Positions 36,301-50,200 of a stretch of DNA of 64,000 nucleotides are shown here, piece after piece. Under the pieces are notes generated by a model that made no database searches, had not been told where the DNA came from, and was given only the letters and a program-made list of their open reading frames with translations. The DNA lies in contig NC_052665.1 of assembly GCF_016802725.1 (NCBI RefSeq), positions 2,852,001 through 2,916,000 of the forward strand, read 5' to 3'. The DNA is from Solenopsis invicta (lineage: Eukaryota > Arthropoda > Insecta > Hymenoptera > Formicidae). The position numbers and the translations under genes are program-made. Numbering within the stretch: position 1 is the first letter of the stretch; each line of letters opens with the position of its first letter.

Positions 36301-38250
36301 TTAAAGATTAATAACCATCATCTAGGCTTGATTATGATTATCAGACTTTTTCAGTATACGGCGGATTACATAAAAACCGTTCGTTGGACTTTCTCTCTTT
36401 CAGAAGTCCGTGAAACGTGTGGTCATGCATCGCGCGATGCGATCGCAACGCGTACACACATTAAGTGCGTACGACTATTGAGAGAAGTGAGACGCGTACA
36501 TCGTTCGAACTCGCGCAAATAGTTAGCCGGGGGGAGGGCAAACGATCGCTTTGCCGAGAGGAACAAGCGTTCGCATTTACACGGTCGTATCGATTACATT
36601 AATTAAATAAAGACCGGCCTGGTATCAGCGCCACGTTTCGGCCCGGGGCATATATATCGACTGGCGCGTTTATTGCGGCAGAGGCGATTCGCGCGCGGTT
36701 CTCGCCATAAGTCTGCGGTCGCTATCGATACTCCGATCACGTATACCCATCCACTTTAGCCCCCGAATACTTTGGTTCTGAACACTATTGCCCGCGTTCT
36801 CGATTTGCGCACACTTACGTGGCTCAAACGTGTATACACACTTATGGAGAACGTACATATCTCTCCGCGCCATTCCTCTCAGACGCGGAATCGTCGTTCG
36901 GCCCGCACTGGGGACAATGTTTACGAGTCGGGAACGATCGACCTCCTTCGATTAAGACTGTCGCGATTTCGCCGCGTAATTAACACGTCGATCGAGCGCA
37001 GGTCGCCTGATCTCGTTCGATCTTTGCGAGACAGGCGCTTGCTTTCGTTGTACAACACGTTCAACGTGCGAACAAGCGTGCGTGGTCCGATCGATGGATC
37101 GTTTTCATAACGCCCCACGGGCTCTTCGTACATCGCGAAGAGTGCCCACTTTCGAAAATGGCGGGCCGATATCGGCACTTGAGAAAACAGCTATTTGCTT
37201 TACGGATACACCTTGATTATCGATAGTCGAGCCGCGACTATCGAGGAAGCGGGAGGAGATGAATGCATACGCGCGCACAAGGCGTCCCAGATCGGCCGGA
37301 TGTGGCCTTTCAATCATAGATACATACTGGAGAACAAACAAAAAGGACGGCAGTTGTTTTAATAGACAGGCATTGATAGTCACGGAACTGTTCATTGTTG
37401 ATGAATGTAGGCTGCGGACGAATTATGCCTCGAAAGTACAAATAACAATCTTTTATTTTTACCTTTAATTGGACTTTGCTCGAACTCATTCAATACTCAA
37501 CTTTCCCAATATCTAGCATTAAGAATGAAAGAGATGCTCTAAGAAATGGTCACCTTGTTTAAAACTTTGATGTGATGAAATCGACAATAAATTTATCGCG
37601 AGGCTTTCTGCTCAAGACCTTTGATGTGCCTGTTGTAAGATACATTGTGTATCGCGTGAAAGAAAGTACGAGAGGAGAGAAGAGGTATATATAGTAGAGA
37701 GAGGAAGATTGGCGGTTTGAAATAGACATCGTGCTGCCTCGCAGGTTGATATAAGCACTCGGCGTTTCCGCAGGATACGATTCGCAGCATGTGAATAACC
37801 GTTATACGGCACAACTCGCCGCCGTGTATCGACCAACGTTCAATTATTTGAACATCCCAGCGGCTGAAATAATAGTACCCCACGGGTGTGCGTCTACGCA
37901 AAGCCCATGCACCGATTCTTCGTCATTCCCACATAGCGATGTCTAATTATCTGTTACTGGGACTCGCCGGTCTGCGATCGGCACCTCGAACTCCGTAGGA
38001 ATTCCGGAGGTGTAGTATGTACATCGCAGGATGAACGCAGGATGCGAAAGCATTCGCGAAACCATCTCGATTGAGAATAACAAGAGCACCGGGAGGAGGA
38101 TGAAGATTTATTCAGAAAAAAATGTGAAAGTGTATCACTTTACCGGTGAACTACACTCCGAATTTAATGTCAGTGGCACACGAGTCGCGTTCTTATTATA
38201 TCGCGAATCCAGTTTATCAGCAATTCTCTAATTTGCGAATACGTACGAAT
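36301..38250. other. CpG-rich block
   Basis: Balanced to GC-rich DNA without transposon ends. Overlapping frames of 60-112 codons lie on both strands; none is recognised. Confidence 0.35.
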
Positions 38251-38693
38251 TCATGTTAGAGGTATGATATGTTAAAATATAGGATACTCTTCAACTACCG
38301 TTTAATAGTTTAATAGCGTACACGAGATATTGGTTGAGATCGAAAATCCTGATATGAAAATGTCGAAGCAATAACTTTCCCGTTATAATCGATCAAAGTT
38401 GGCGAAAGATATTGCATAGACTTCACGAACTTAAATTTGTAGCTACGCTAATACATACATTGATCTATCACATGCTATTGATTTTCATATCTCAGGTAAT
38501 ATTGCTTCATATTACTATTTAATAGATTTTATCTTTTGGCTTCTTATGTACAACGCACATTATAACAATCAGTTGCTACTGTGACAAGTTGATTAATAAT
38601 AGAAAATATGAAATACAAATTGTTTGTCCTTTACTGAATATTATTGTGGTTAGCTATGGAATGGTTAAACTTATTGTTAGAATTTGTATAGAC
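38251..38693. other. AT-rich spacer
   Basis: No gene or element recognised. The stretch next to 38694 may be weakly paired with DNA beyond 39625, so the adjacent inverted repeat could be somewhat longer than drawn. Confidence 0.4.
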
Positions 38694-39625
38694 CAGATTC
38701 CGATAACATAGATCTGCAAATTTTGTTGTTTCAGAATTATAAGTGATTTCTTACGTAATTTTGTGCGCTGGCCACCAAAATTGCCTACATTTTTTAGATA
38801 AATAAAGTAAAATAACGATTTTAACCATATTCATAAAAATATTACAGAGAAAACAATTATTTCCAATAGTAGAACATATGACAAATTATTTTCAATATTT
38901 TTCTTTCACATAATACTATTCTTTTGCTTTAAAATTAATTTTTGTTTGTCGAGCACAATGTTTTTGTCGAGCACAGGAATATAAAATACACACACACACA
39001 CACGTACATGCGTCTTTTCTGTAAGCTTAAAGTCAAAGTTAAAACTCATTTTGATTTTTCATGTTAAGTGGCATTCTCATATTTTAATAAATTAAAACAA
39101 AAATAAATTAAAATAAAAATTAAATTTTAATTATTTAAAATTTACATTTAGTATTTTATTATAATAAATTTTATTATAATCCGCTATTTTGAGTTTCGTA
39201 AATCTGACAGATTTAAAACCTTCAAAATTCTTTCTAATATATTTATTTTATTTGCTTAATTTCTTTAGTTTTTTAAAGGGTTATCTTTCTATACTTTTTA
39301 AAATTCATAACTTTTAACTGATATATCTCAGCGAAAAAAATTACACTTTGGCAAACAAAAATTTATTTTAAAGGAAAAGAATAATACTATATGAAACCAT
39401 CGGTTAAAATATTGAAAATAATTTTTTTCTCCGTAATGTTTTTATGAATGTAGCCAAAATGATCATTTTTGGGCAATTTTATACCATTTATCTTAAAAAT
39501 CTGACGTGATGGGCAATTTCTGCGGTCAGATTTGTATTCAGCGCACGAAATTACGTAAGAAACCACTTATAATTCTCAAACAACTTTTAACATCCTTAAT
39601 TTCGCAGGCTTCTGTAATCGGATTA
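38694..39625. mobile_element. Long imperfect inverted-repeat element (about 930 bp)
   Basis: The left arm (38694 to about 38970) and right arm (about 39331 to 39625) are imperfect reverse complements over nearly 300 bp. Shared stretches include AGAATTATAAGTG-TTTCTTACGTAATTT and ATTCATAAAAA-ATTAC-GAGAAAA, with CTTTAAAAT-AATTTTTGTTTG near the inner edge. The middle of about 360 bp is AT-rich and holds a short CA repeat. No coding sequence. It fits an old non-autonomous DNA transposon or a hairpin-forming inverted duplication. Exact termini and a target duplication could not be fixed. Confidence 0.7.
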
Positions 39626-42600
39626 AACTTTCAACTTTAAATCTTAAAAATTTATCCGGTAAAAGCAGACCAACTTATAAAGGCCTTTTTCATTGATTTC
39701 AATTGATTTCTTTTTTTTTAATGTGCACTTTCTGTTCCTTTTTTATTTTGTTTTGTTTTTATTTTTTAATTTTGTATTTTTACATTTATTCTTATATTTT
39801 GTAATTTTATAATTTATATTTTTATTTTATTTCATAATTTTTTGTATAATTTGTACAGAGCAATTATATTAGAATATAATTAAGCAACATTTTTATTACT
39901 TATCGATTTTAATAACACAGCTAAAAAAGTTCCATAAAACTTGAACAAAGTAAAGTTAAATAAATTTATTTAAAATAAATAAATTTTTTATTAATAAATT
40001 TGTGTATTTGATTTCTCAAATGCAAGAAAAAGTAAATAATGCACTCAGCTAAATTATCGAGGAAAAACATGAGAAAAGACAGATATTGCTTCGTGCAAGC
40101 TAACGAGTAAATAAGATAAATTGCGATTGAAAATTTACGAATGTGATTAAATTGGACGGTGATATTTCAAACTCGATTGCAATACACGTAACTTCGATAA
40201 CACATGTCCGATGCATCGAGTCCTTCGCAATTATTAATATTATTGCTTTATGCAACGGTGAATGTAGTTCGAAGGACGCTGAACGTTTTTTTCCATCATG
40301 TGTACTTATATATAATTTCAATATTAAACAAATGATCGATTGCACATACAACATCTAATGTTTTTTATCTTTACTTTTTAAAAATAGATTTTAAAAAGTC
40401 ACAAGAAATTGCAAGTATTATTACCGCGTGAAGGATAATTGGCTCGATAATTTAATCAAATCAAGGCCCTTTTGTTTGATCGAATGTAGAATAACATCCA
40501 ACGCAGAGAAGAATAATCTTTAAGATGAAAAAAATCGAAGAAGCAAATTCTCAATGTGCTTTGTTTTTATTGGTTTCCATTGAGACAAGTTCATCCATTG
40601 AGATAAGTAAGTTAAGTGACCTGTCGAACACTAGAACACCCTACAGAAGAAAATAAATCCTGGGCATTTGAAGATACTATTGGTAATTTCAACAGTAAGT
40701 CAACAACAGTTACAGTTTTTTGAAACTTTATATGCAAATATTATGCAAATCCCGAACATATTCGCGAAAAGTTAAATTGATACTCAATACCGTGTTTCAA
40801 TATACGAGCGTTAAATTGGCACAAAAAATTATAATTTTCCAATTATTAAGAAACATATTTCTTATAGAAAAATAACACATGGATAGGAGTGAACTTCACA
40901 GAAAGGTGATTACAAAGCATATCATGTTTACCTTGGATTTTATGTCATTTTAATATCGATTGGTTTTTTATCGAGTTCTTAGTTTTTTTTTTATTTTATG
41001 TAAATTATATATCTGATAATATTTCATCACTTGAAATTATTCTGTCTATACATTTTTATTATTTCACTAATGTTTTTAATTTAATAACATAACAATTTTT
41101 TTGCTGTTGAAAGACTTCATGTACTATAGTCGAAACGTACAGTATTTTTATCGACTTTATGATTAAAAATTAAGTTGTAATATTTAATAAATTAATTTGA
41201 TTATCTAGCAACGGGTCTAATTCGTTGTCAGCTTTTACCACTTTATACCATTTCATTAATTTGATGTTTCAACTGTGAAAATATATAAGAGATATATATA
41301 ATTTATTGCTTATATTACTGCTTCTGAAAACCGGCAAGAAAATGTGAATTTAATATCGAGGAATTCTCAGCTTTCAACGGACACTAAACTAGACATCACA
41401 AATGGGTATCATGGGTTTCTCAAAAAGTGAGAAAAATAACTCTCTATGTTGAAGATCGTTTAGACTCCCCGCCGGTATAACCCATGCATTCACTAGCATC
41501 CACCTGTCAAGGGACCACGATAGGGCTCCATCGACAGTGATCACGCTCAAGAAGAAAGAAAAATTCAATAGAATTTACGATACATTTTGCCAAAAACGAG
41601 ACAGAAAAATTTCATTTTCCAAACTATAATATTTTTAGCTATGGCGATAATACAAATTACGAATTTTATAATAATTTTATCAAATATTAGAATAAAAAAA
41701 CAAATTTTACGAGCGACAAGTTATATTTAGTTGTTAACTTAGAATTGTATTTTTAAATTTTATTTAAATCTGGTTAAAATTTTTTAATAACCCTTTATTT
41801 CAAAAAATTTATTACTAATTCTTTGGTGTATGACTCTTTGAAATATAAATTGCTATTTAACTTTTGAAGATTTTTAAAACAAATATTTTAAAAGGAAAAA
41901 TTCAATAAACCTTAGATTGTTTGTTACATAAATGTAGTTTGTTATATAAATGTTACATAATTTTAATAAATGGCAATTGCCCCTGACGCTAATTACATAA
42001 TTTAATATATAATTTTCTAATTTTCTTGTAAGAAAAATTGTGCTGTGAATGGCTGTGGTCAATTGCAATATATCCAAACTGGTAATGTTCCCAATTTTGA
42101 TGTCACGATTAATTACTTTAATAAAATTTAATTAAAAATAAATTATGTTACTACCATATTATTAAATAGACAAGAAATACTAATTGTGTTATTTATAATT
42201 TTTATTGAAATTTTTTAATGTTTGTAATTTTCTGAATATAATAAATTTGTTCAAAGTTTAGGCTAAAATAGCAAAGTATAAAAACAATTATAATTATTAT
42301 AACTATATATCTTTTATTAAATAAATTACCTGGAATATGTAAATAAATTATCTGGAATATGTTATACCATTTGAATATTTATTTATATTTGTAATACATT
42401 TATATTAAAAAAAACTTTAAATAATACAGTAATAGTTTTCATGTACAATTTACTTTATATTTAATCCTGAAAAAATAAAAATGAAAGAAGATAAAAGAAA
42501 TTCAATACTTTTACTATAACAAATATTAATTATTTTTTTCTAGATTTTACTTGAATTTGTTTAATTAATTTATTTGTTTTAATTAATTTATTTTTAAATA

Positions 42601-43328
42601 TTTATTTATTTCAAATATTTTTTTATTTCTTTATTTAAATTTTTTTTACTTTTTATATATTTTATATGAATATTTTAATATTTTACATAACATGAATAAA
42701 ATATATAAATGTCTCTACTTTTTATTTTTATGCCTGTAAATTCCAGAAGACAATTACCTAAAAATTTGAAATTAAAGAGATATCAATATTTTGTTTTATT
42801 ATCGTAGCTCTAGAGTATTGTTTTATTTTTGTTTTTATTTTACAATGTCTAATTAAACGGTAAATTGAATATTTTATTTTTATATTTAACTTTTTCGCAA
42901 AAATACATTATTTTATTATTTTTGTGTCATCTTATGATTAATATGTTTCTAATTGTTATTATTATTTTTTTTTAGAGAAACCTACTCGTATATAAAGCAT
43001 GTGCGTGCGAGTTTACCTTAATATGCACAATCAATAAATCATACAGTAAATCATACAAGAAAAATGCATATCAATCAATAAATATACTTCCTGGATTAAA
43101 CATTCATTCTAATCTGTTCTAGCAGATCCATTTCAAGGTAACAGATCTGTGGGATGTCATACATTTTTACGTTGTTAGATTGATGCATATATGCATCCAG
43201 ATGCATATGCATGTCTGATATAATTGTCACAGATTCGTTATAAAAAAAGTTTATTCATCACTCATCGATATGCAACTGAGTTATCTGTTATATCAATTAC
43301 GTTGACTCTGTAAGACGTAAATATACTC
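39626..43328. other. Long AT-rich valley without recognised gene
   Basis: About 3.7 kb, extremely AT-rich in parts (about 42080-42700). A slightly GC-richer patch at about 41430-41560 has no exon signature I can support. No transposon ends identified. Confidence 0.4.
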
Positions 43329-43456
43329 AACACAAAATTTACATTTGATCATAAAATGTCATAAAGACGTTTAAAAGACATCTCAAAGACATATTTTCAA
43401 ATGCAGTCTTAAAGGTATCTTAAAACATCTTATGATTTGATTTTAGATTTTGTGTT
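43329..43456. mobile_element. Short palindromic MITE (128 bp)
   Basis: It starts AACACAAAATTTACATTTGA and ends with the reverse complement of AACACAAAATCTAAAATCAA. The halves pair for about 45 bp each side with many matches (ATCATAA-ATGT...AAGA) and only a short loop, so it is nearly one perfect hairpin. AGACAT/AGACGT-type motifs recur inside. No target duplication is certain. Confidence 0.7.
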
Positions 43457-45000
43457 ATCCGGGTAAAATACAAATTATAGCAATTAATATTTTAATTATC
43501 CGGCTCTTTCTTTTTCTCTTACAAGTTGTATAAAGAAATGATATTGGCTCCTTCAGCCGTCAAAGAAGCTTGCAGGAACTCGGCTAGACAAAACATAAAC
43601 TAATGCTTGGCTCTCTTTGTCAGCCGTCGAAAGGTTTCATGATCCGATATCAATATCTTGCGGCGGCGTCTTTAAAATATACGCAGAGAGGAAATGTGTA
43701 TACGTGCGTGCGTTATTCATTACTCATCCTATATATATTTATGCATGTAAGCTTATTATCTTTTAAAAATTCTGCATCCCGAGAGGGATAAGATTATAAT
43801 TTTAATAAATTGATAATTTTTTTCGATTTAATAATACTATGATTTCGCGAGGCTTTATTTAACGCTGTAACGTAACACGGAAAAAAATAGATCGAGTGAT
43901 ATAGCAAAGTTATAGCTTGTTGCACAAACACATTCATAAAACTGATTTGATGATAAAGCTTTTTTCTCGTGAACCTAATCTAACCAATTTAAGTCACGTA
44001 ATTTTGCGAAAAAGTAGATGAAACGTTAATAAACATGATCCATGTAATGAATCATCACGCACGACTCTCTGGCTATTTAATCCTCAATTTAGAAACTGCA
44101 CCAGATAAATTACATTTAAATTAATGAGAAATGCAAAGCGCAATGTACAGTTGCATCTAAATTTGAATAATTTAGATCGTTTAAATCGATGAGAAATCCA
44201 ATATATTTGAATCGAATCTGATTAAAGAGATAATAATCTCTCACACTAATAATGAAGCAGTTTTTAAGATTCTTATTTTCAATCGCGTTAATCATACTTC
44301 GAAATCAATTAAGCAAAATATATTTCGGTTAATAATAATCGGCGTCTCGAATCGTTAATCTCGCGGAATATTAACAGGTTATTGAAACAATAGTAAAATA
44401 TGATGCTGTCCAATACCGTTTATGATCGCGTCTCGATGAGTAACGCGACGGTACGCACAACAACTTCGCACTGTGACTTACTTACCCAAGTGTTGGCGCG
44501 TAAATGATAGGGCGGTAACGTTGCATACGCAACAGCGCGCTGTACATACACCGCACGGCAAGGCCAACTGACTTCGTTGTCACATAAACCACGACTAAGA
44601 TACTTAACGTTTTCCAAAATAAATTTATGACGAGTATTCTGCTCTTTGCGTAATAATTGCTCTTTCGCAATAATTTCGATTAACTGGCCGCTATAGCGTA
44701 TTAAACTTAATGTAAAGAATAAGATTTATCTTCATTTGCGTCGTAAAAGTATTTCCATAAAATTATTATTGCTTTTGTGAATTATCTGAATACTTTGAGT
44801 GCTTATTACTTAAAAAAATTATTAATATAAAAGCTTTGATTTTGATTGATCTAGATATTAAATTTTTGTTGTGTATAAGTAAAATTCTATATTTATTTGA
44901 TACACAAAATTAATGACACTGGAGTATAACAGCATAATATAGCATTTATCAATGACGTATATACATTGCTGTATAATATTTAAGGAAGACCACCGGTCTT
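43457..45000. other. Mixed AT-rich DNA
   Basis: AT-rich, with a balanced patch at about 44390-44690. No gene, RNA or clear repeat. Confidence 0.4.
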
Positions 45001-46960
45001 GACACGCAATCAACCACTATATATACAGTGTCAGTCATACATAAATTCATATTCCGGTACGCCTACCTGTCAACTGTTCGTGTGTGTCTCGATTATGCGT
45101 CCATCTGGAGTATTGTTGAAGAATCCATGATGCCGGAGGTCCAAATGTGTTCCTCACGCCGGTAGTTTTGAGACGTCGGACGTCTAATCAAGCAAATATT
45201 GATCGCGCGGCACGACTAAACACACATAACGGAATTGTAATAAAAAATTGGAGTAATACTAGTACAATATATCGTGCGCGAAGCAAGACATCCGCGATCC
45301 GTTAGACCGCGATCCGTTAGAAGTTGAAGAACAATAAAAACATTTTTCGACACTTTTATTACAGGCGGCGGTTCACTCGTCGTGAAAAATGAAGACGTCA
45401 ACGCGGTAGAGCAGTATGGCGCAGAAAAATATTTCAAAATGTCGACGTCGGTATCAAAGAGCGTTTAAGACTGCTTAATTCTCCTCACTCGGAGACGGTA
45501 ACGGCAGCTGCTGCTGCGGCAGATACGCTGCGCAGAAAACGCTGACAACCCTTTACTAATGTTCGCAATTCCTTATTCCGCGGGGATCATTTATAAAACG
45601 CCACGAGCTGCTTGTCCACCGAGATCCCGGGATAATTTGTTTGGAATTTGGTCTGGAGATTACAGAAAGTGTAACGCCTTGATTAATACTGCGACGAGAT
45701 TCGAGAGGTGAATCGAGACTGGATTATGAAGAGTTCTCGCGGGCGAACATCGATTATGCACGCTTGATTTGTCTGTCTCTCTCTCCGCTTTCTCCTCTCT
45801 CCTGTTCCTCTTTAGCCGTAATTCGGTTCCGTTGTCAAGCTGAAGACTACATTACGATCTTCGCGAGGAAGTCAGATTCCATTGAAAAATTGGTTGTATT
45901 TCTTTTAACTTTTTGTGTTCAAAAAAATAGATGTAGCCGCTAAAACGATTTTCTTCAAAGAGTACAGAAAATAATACGATACAGTGCAGAACACGGAGAG
46001 TGGAATTTCTCTAGCGTCGGAAAATTACTGTAATTTTAATACAGATGATATGCCATTTCATCGATATCCGTTTAGAAGATCGTTCGACTTGCGATCGTGG
46101 GCTCGTGGACTCTCCTACGCAGCGTATACTTTATGGCCCGGAAAATTGAAATTTTACTCCGGTATAACATTACGGAAGTACGGTGCTACATTTGAAAATT
46201 GTTACGCGCTGTTCGTTGGACCATTAAACATAGTACAAGGCAAGTCAATTAAAGGAATTTCCTATCCGACTTATTTTCGATCCGCTGGAGAAATAATTCG
46301 GCTCAAATTCGACGTGAAAAAAAGAGAGCCAATATTTTCGCTTCCGCGCAGCGCTTGAATAATTTCTGCAAAAATCTCGACAGAATGATATTCTCTCACG
46401 TTGCTAAAAACTTCAGGAATCCTTAGAACCGGTTATTGAAATATCTATATCTCCCTTTTTATTAAACCCTTTAGGCATATGCACATATAAATATATATGC
46501 GTGGAAAGGAAAAGAGATAGAGAGAGGGAGAGAGCGAAAGAGAAAAAGCTTTTGTGAATCTTGCAATGTGCGGTAGGTGGGTGGACGAGTCTCAGGCGCA
46601 CGATATCCACTTAAAAAGCCCAGTCCTGATCGTCTCGCGAATAAGCGCGCCTCTGTGAATAGCCTTTTCTACCTTCTCAGGAATTTAAAGATGCAAAACC
46701 GCTTCTGTGCACAGACATTCGTGCACTTACTCCGAGCCGCTATACTTCGTAACAAATAAAGTGCACGGTCTCGGCAACAACGGCAGATTGTAAGCAGACA
46801 CCTAATTCAGAATTAGCTTTGCGCCTCCGGGTTTCTTTGTAATCCGAACTCTCCGGGTAGGCTCTTTGAAACGCTTCGTATCGTGTATGTCGCTTCGTAT
46901 ATTCCCGGCGGAAAGGTAAATTCTCTATCTGGATAATCCGTCGAAAAATCGACGGTATTC
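45001..46960. other. Balanced block
   Basis: Moderate-GC DNA. A 102-codon ATG frame (46050-46358) is the longest here; it matches nothing I know and is within chance expectation. A GA-rich tract lies at 46505-46548. Confidence 0.35.
45292..45321. repeat. Perfect 15-bp tandem duplication
   Basis: CCGCGATCCGTTAGA occurs twice in direct succession with no mismatch, which indicates a recent replication slip. Confidence 0.95.
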
Positions 46961-47365
46961 TCGATTAGATGGGTTAAATTTACCATATTAAATTAGTGTA
47001 TGTATTATCAAAGTAATCTTACGCTGTTAAATATTAAAAAATCGAATTTAAATAAATTCTTTGAATCAAATAACATTTTGTTATTTTTTAACTTTCATGT
47101 GTGTATCAAAACTTATTATTTTAGTATCATAAAATGTATGAAAGCAACTACGTCTAATCAAACTATTTCTAATTGAATTGCTTAGTTTCAAAGTCAGTAT
47201 TCATATTAACGTATACATATAGTGCTAATAAACTAAATTTAAGTAAAATATAATATACTTTTCTTAATTTAATTTAATTTAATTGTTTTAAATTATATCA
47301 AGTACATATTCAGTAGGAACAATGGCAGAATGATTAACCTAAAAGTAATCATATGCTCTCTAAAC
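46961..47365. other. AT-rich spacer
   Basis: No feature recognised apart from a short TTAATTTAATT repeat near 47266-47285. Confidence 0.4.
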
Positions 47366-47596
47366 CTGATTCAGTGAAATCTTACTGATTTGCAGTGCTA
47401 TACTTATAACTATAATCATCAGTGATTATTCACTGTCTTTCAGTGATTCCAATTGAAAGAGGGAGCTACTCTCACTGACCGGAATCAGTGTAGTATGACT
47501 GAAAAAAGTTCATGAGTCACTGATTAATATAGTAGTAAGTACAGCACTGAAATCAAACTACTTCCTGTCATTCAGTGAATAATACACTGATTCTAA
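47366..47596. mobile_element. Palindromic MITE rich in CAGTG/CACTG motifs
   Basis: A 230-bp near-palindrome. GATTTGCAGTGCTATACTTA on the left pairs with the reverse complement of AGTAAGTACAGCACTGAAATC on the right. AATCATCAGTGATTATTCA pairs with the matching inner segment. About ten CAGTG/CACTG pentamers, in both orientations, are spread through it. It is noncoding. The motif density suggests transposase-binding subterminal repeats rather than chance. Confidence 0.65.
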
Positions 47597-48060
47597 TTTA
47601 AGAGAAAGTTTGATATTTTTTTATATCCCAGCGTCTAAAAAATCATGCCACTTTGCACATGCAAATTTTTTTAACGATCCGAAACCTATATCTATCTTCA
47701 ATTGAAGATATGTAATTAATATTATAATAATAACTTTAACCGAAGTGTACAAATCTACTTACGTGATCGTTTACGAGAAAAATGTGTGTATGTTAAATTT
47801 ATTTCAAATTTAATTTATTATTGCCTTAGATGCATATGTTAATGTGAATATTAATATAAATGCTAAAAACTTTAAAATTAAGCAATTATCCACGAAATTG
47901 GTAAATTAAATATGATTGTTTCTTTAACCATATGTTTTGTATTAAACTTATAATAAACTTCAACACATACATAAAAAAATAGGTAACTATTCTCGGATTA
48001 AAAAATAACTTTAACAGTAAAATTTAACAATAAAATTCGTACGAATTTTGCATCTTTCGC
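47597..48060. other. AT-rich spacer
   Basis: Nothing recognised. Confidence 0.4.
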
Positions 48061-48638
48061 GTAGCTTATTTAAGTTTTCGATAATGCAGTTCGGTGACTG
48101 AAGTATATCTAATGTTCCTAAGTATCACGACTTATATTGTGCGGCAAATGTGACAGAAGCACCAGAAGAGCGATACGAAAGAGAGCGAGAGACCGGACGG
48201 AACGGGGCCACCCCGCGGGCCGCTATTCCGGCGAGTATTGAAATATTTCCGACGGAATTCCCATAAAGCGCGGTTGGGATACGAATGAATGAACGGTCTG
48301 AATCACCCTCTCCCGCCATCGTCGCTGGGGATTCATAATTCTTTCGGGAAACTTTTTACTGTCATTTTCCACCTGCCGACCGCCATTCTCACCTGAAATA
48401 AAGGCCGCCGCGGCTATTGTTCGTCGCCATCGAAACGCTTTATCGATCCTCCGATGCAGACCGGCAGCGCTTCATCGATAGATCAACCTTCGCCACTTAT
48501 GTCCGCTCGTGTATCGGCGTCAAGTGTGCGAGCCCGCGCGCAACAAAATCTGCACGACGTTCCGTATTTACTATACGTTAGCACGCGGCGGCGACGACGA
48601 CGACGGTTCGCGCGAAGTAATTTGTCAGCACGATGACA

Positions 48639-48671
<33 letters not shown>

Positions 48672-50200
48672 CTCCTCGCTTGCGAGTGTCTCGTCCGGGC
48701 TCGCAGCGCGCAAAGTTAGGCCGGCGTCACGAAGCTGTAACTTTTCCGGACTCCGATGTACCTCGGACGCTCTTTTCCCGTTGCGCGAAGAAGGTCGCGT
48801 CCCAGTTTCCGCGAGAGTAACGAGCGCGCTCGAAAAAGAGCCTCGTTAATTTATTCAAAAACGTAATCGAGTTTCCGGGGAAACGAAGTTCGGCGACTTG
48901 TTACACGGGGAATAGTTGCCCCGAACGAAGTTTCGAGCGAGTCCAGGTGATTCGTTTGGACTTTTTACATTTCTCAGAGAACTACTTGATATTACAGAGC
49001 GCCCGCGTCACCAGAAATAAATCGTAAAACGTAAACAGGATTGCAGCAGCCCGTGCGGCGCGGCGCGACGTGTCAGACCATATTTCCACTACGCGTTTAA
49101 CGTGTTAAACCGCTGTCGCGTCGTTCGCGGTTTAGCCCGATCACTCATGATTGTACATACATCCGTACAGAAATTACGGGACTGTTACGCGTTGATCCGA
49201 AAAAGATTTTCGCGTTATCGTTCCTAAATCTCTACAAACGGTATCCCTAATCCGAACTGCGAATACAACTGCGACCATCGCCAATTTATTTGACGATACC
49301 TCGTAGACAGACTGAGCCTTGAATTTTTATCGGATTCCGCTGCGGTCTCGTTCGATGATTGCAGTTTTAATTAATGCGCCATACGGCATCTGTCAGCGAA
49401 ACAACTGTCCAACAACTGTGCGTGCCGCCGTAGTGAACGGTGCGAGCGGTGCTGGCCACGATTACGATAATCGCGTTGATTGTTTACAAGCTGAATTCCG
49501 AACGCGGCAGAAATTAATTCGATTTGAAATCGGAAGACCCGCAAATTGCGCGCGGGCAAAAAATACGCGTGATTGTTAAACGAGCGAAACATCCGGCGCC
49601 GTAAAATGAACAATAATGTAATCAGTGTGCGAGAATCGAACGAAAAATACGACCGATCTGCCGAATATGCGTCACGTGTTTTGCAAACAGAAAGATTGGA
49701 AATTCCAGGCGTAAAATGACCGATGCAGCAATTATCGATTTGCATACGCGGTGCGGCGGAGCACGAGGACCGATTTCTCACTCGTTCTTGAACTGCTTTT
49801 TTAGGTCGCATTAGTTATTAACCACTCGTCAGAGTGCACTCCGATAATTTTCCATCTTCTATTTTACGACACCTTCTCTCGAATGTTAAAAACAAATTTT
49901 CCTCGTTAAATCGAAATTTCCTCGTTAATGCCGGAACCGCGAATGCAAGTATCGTGATTGCGTATGAATATCTACGTGATCTTTATAGCGAGAGCCGTGT
50001 GCCTCGGTACACGCAGGATGTTAGTTCGTCTGATTTCACCGAGAATATTCCCGTATTCGTCGGCAAGTAATATTCTCATCACGAGGAGTCCGCGATGTAA
50101 TTTTCCCGTATGATTTATGGCGGCTATAATGACCGAAGGAAGGTCATGATCCCGACGAGATCTTCTGGAATCGATCGAAGTCTGACGCAAGCCGTACTTT
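48061..50200. other. CpG-rich block
   Basis: A 2.1-kb GC-rich, transposon-free block, densest at about 48130-48830, with a (GA)n tract. Overlapping short frames lie on both strands, including a 146-codon minus frame at 49371-49811. It could contain a promoter or enhancer. No exon is called. Confidence 0.35.
48649..48671. repeat. (GA)n microsatellite
   Basis: About 11 GA units in a purine-rich run, in the densest CpG part of the block. Confidence 0.9.

Noticed and set aside
45984..46358. 124-codon frame resembling a compact protein
   Set aside because: The first codon is GTG; from the first ATG (46050) only 102 codons remain. At this base composition one or two such frames are expected by chance in the window.
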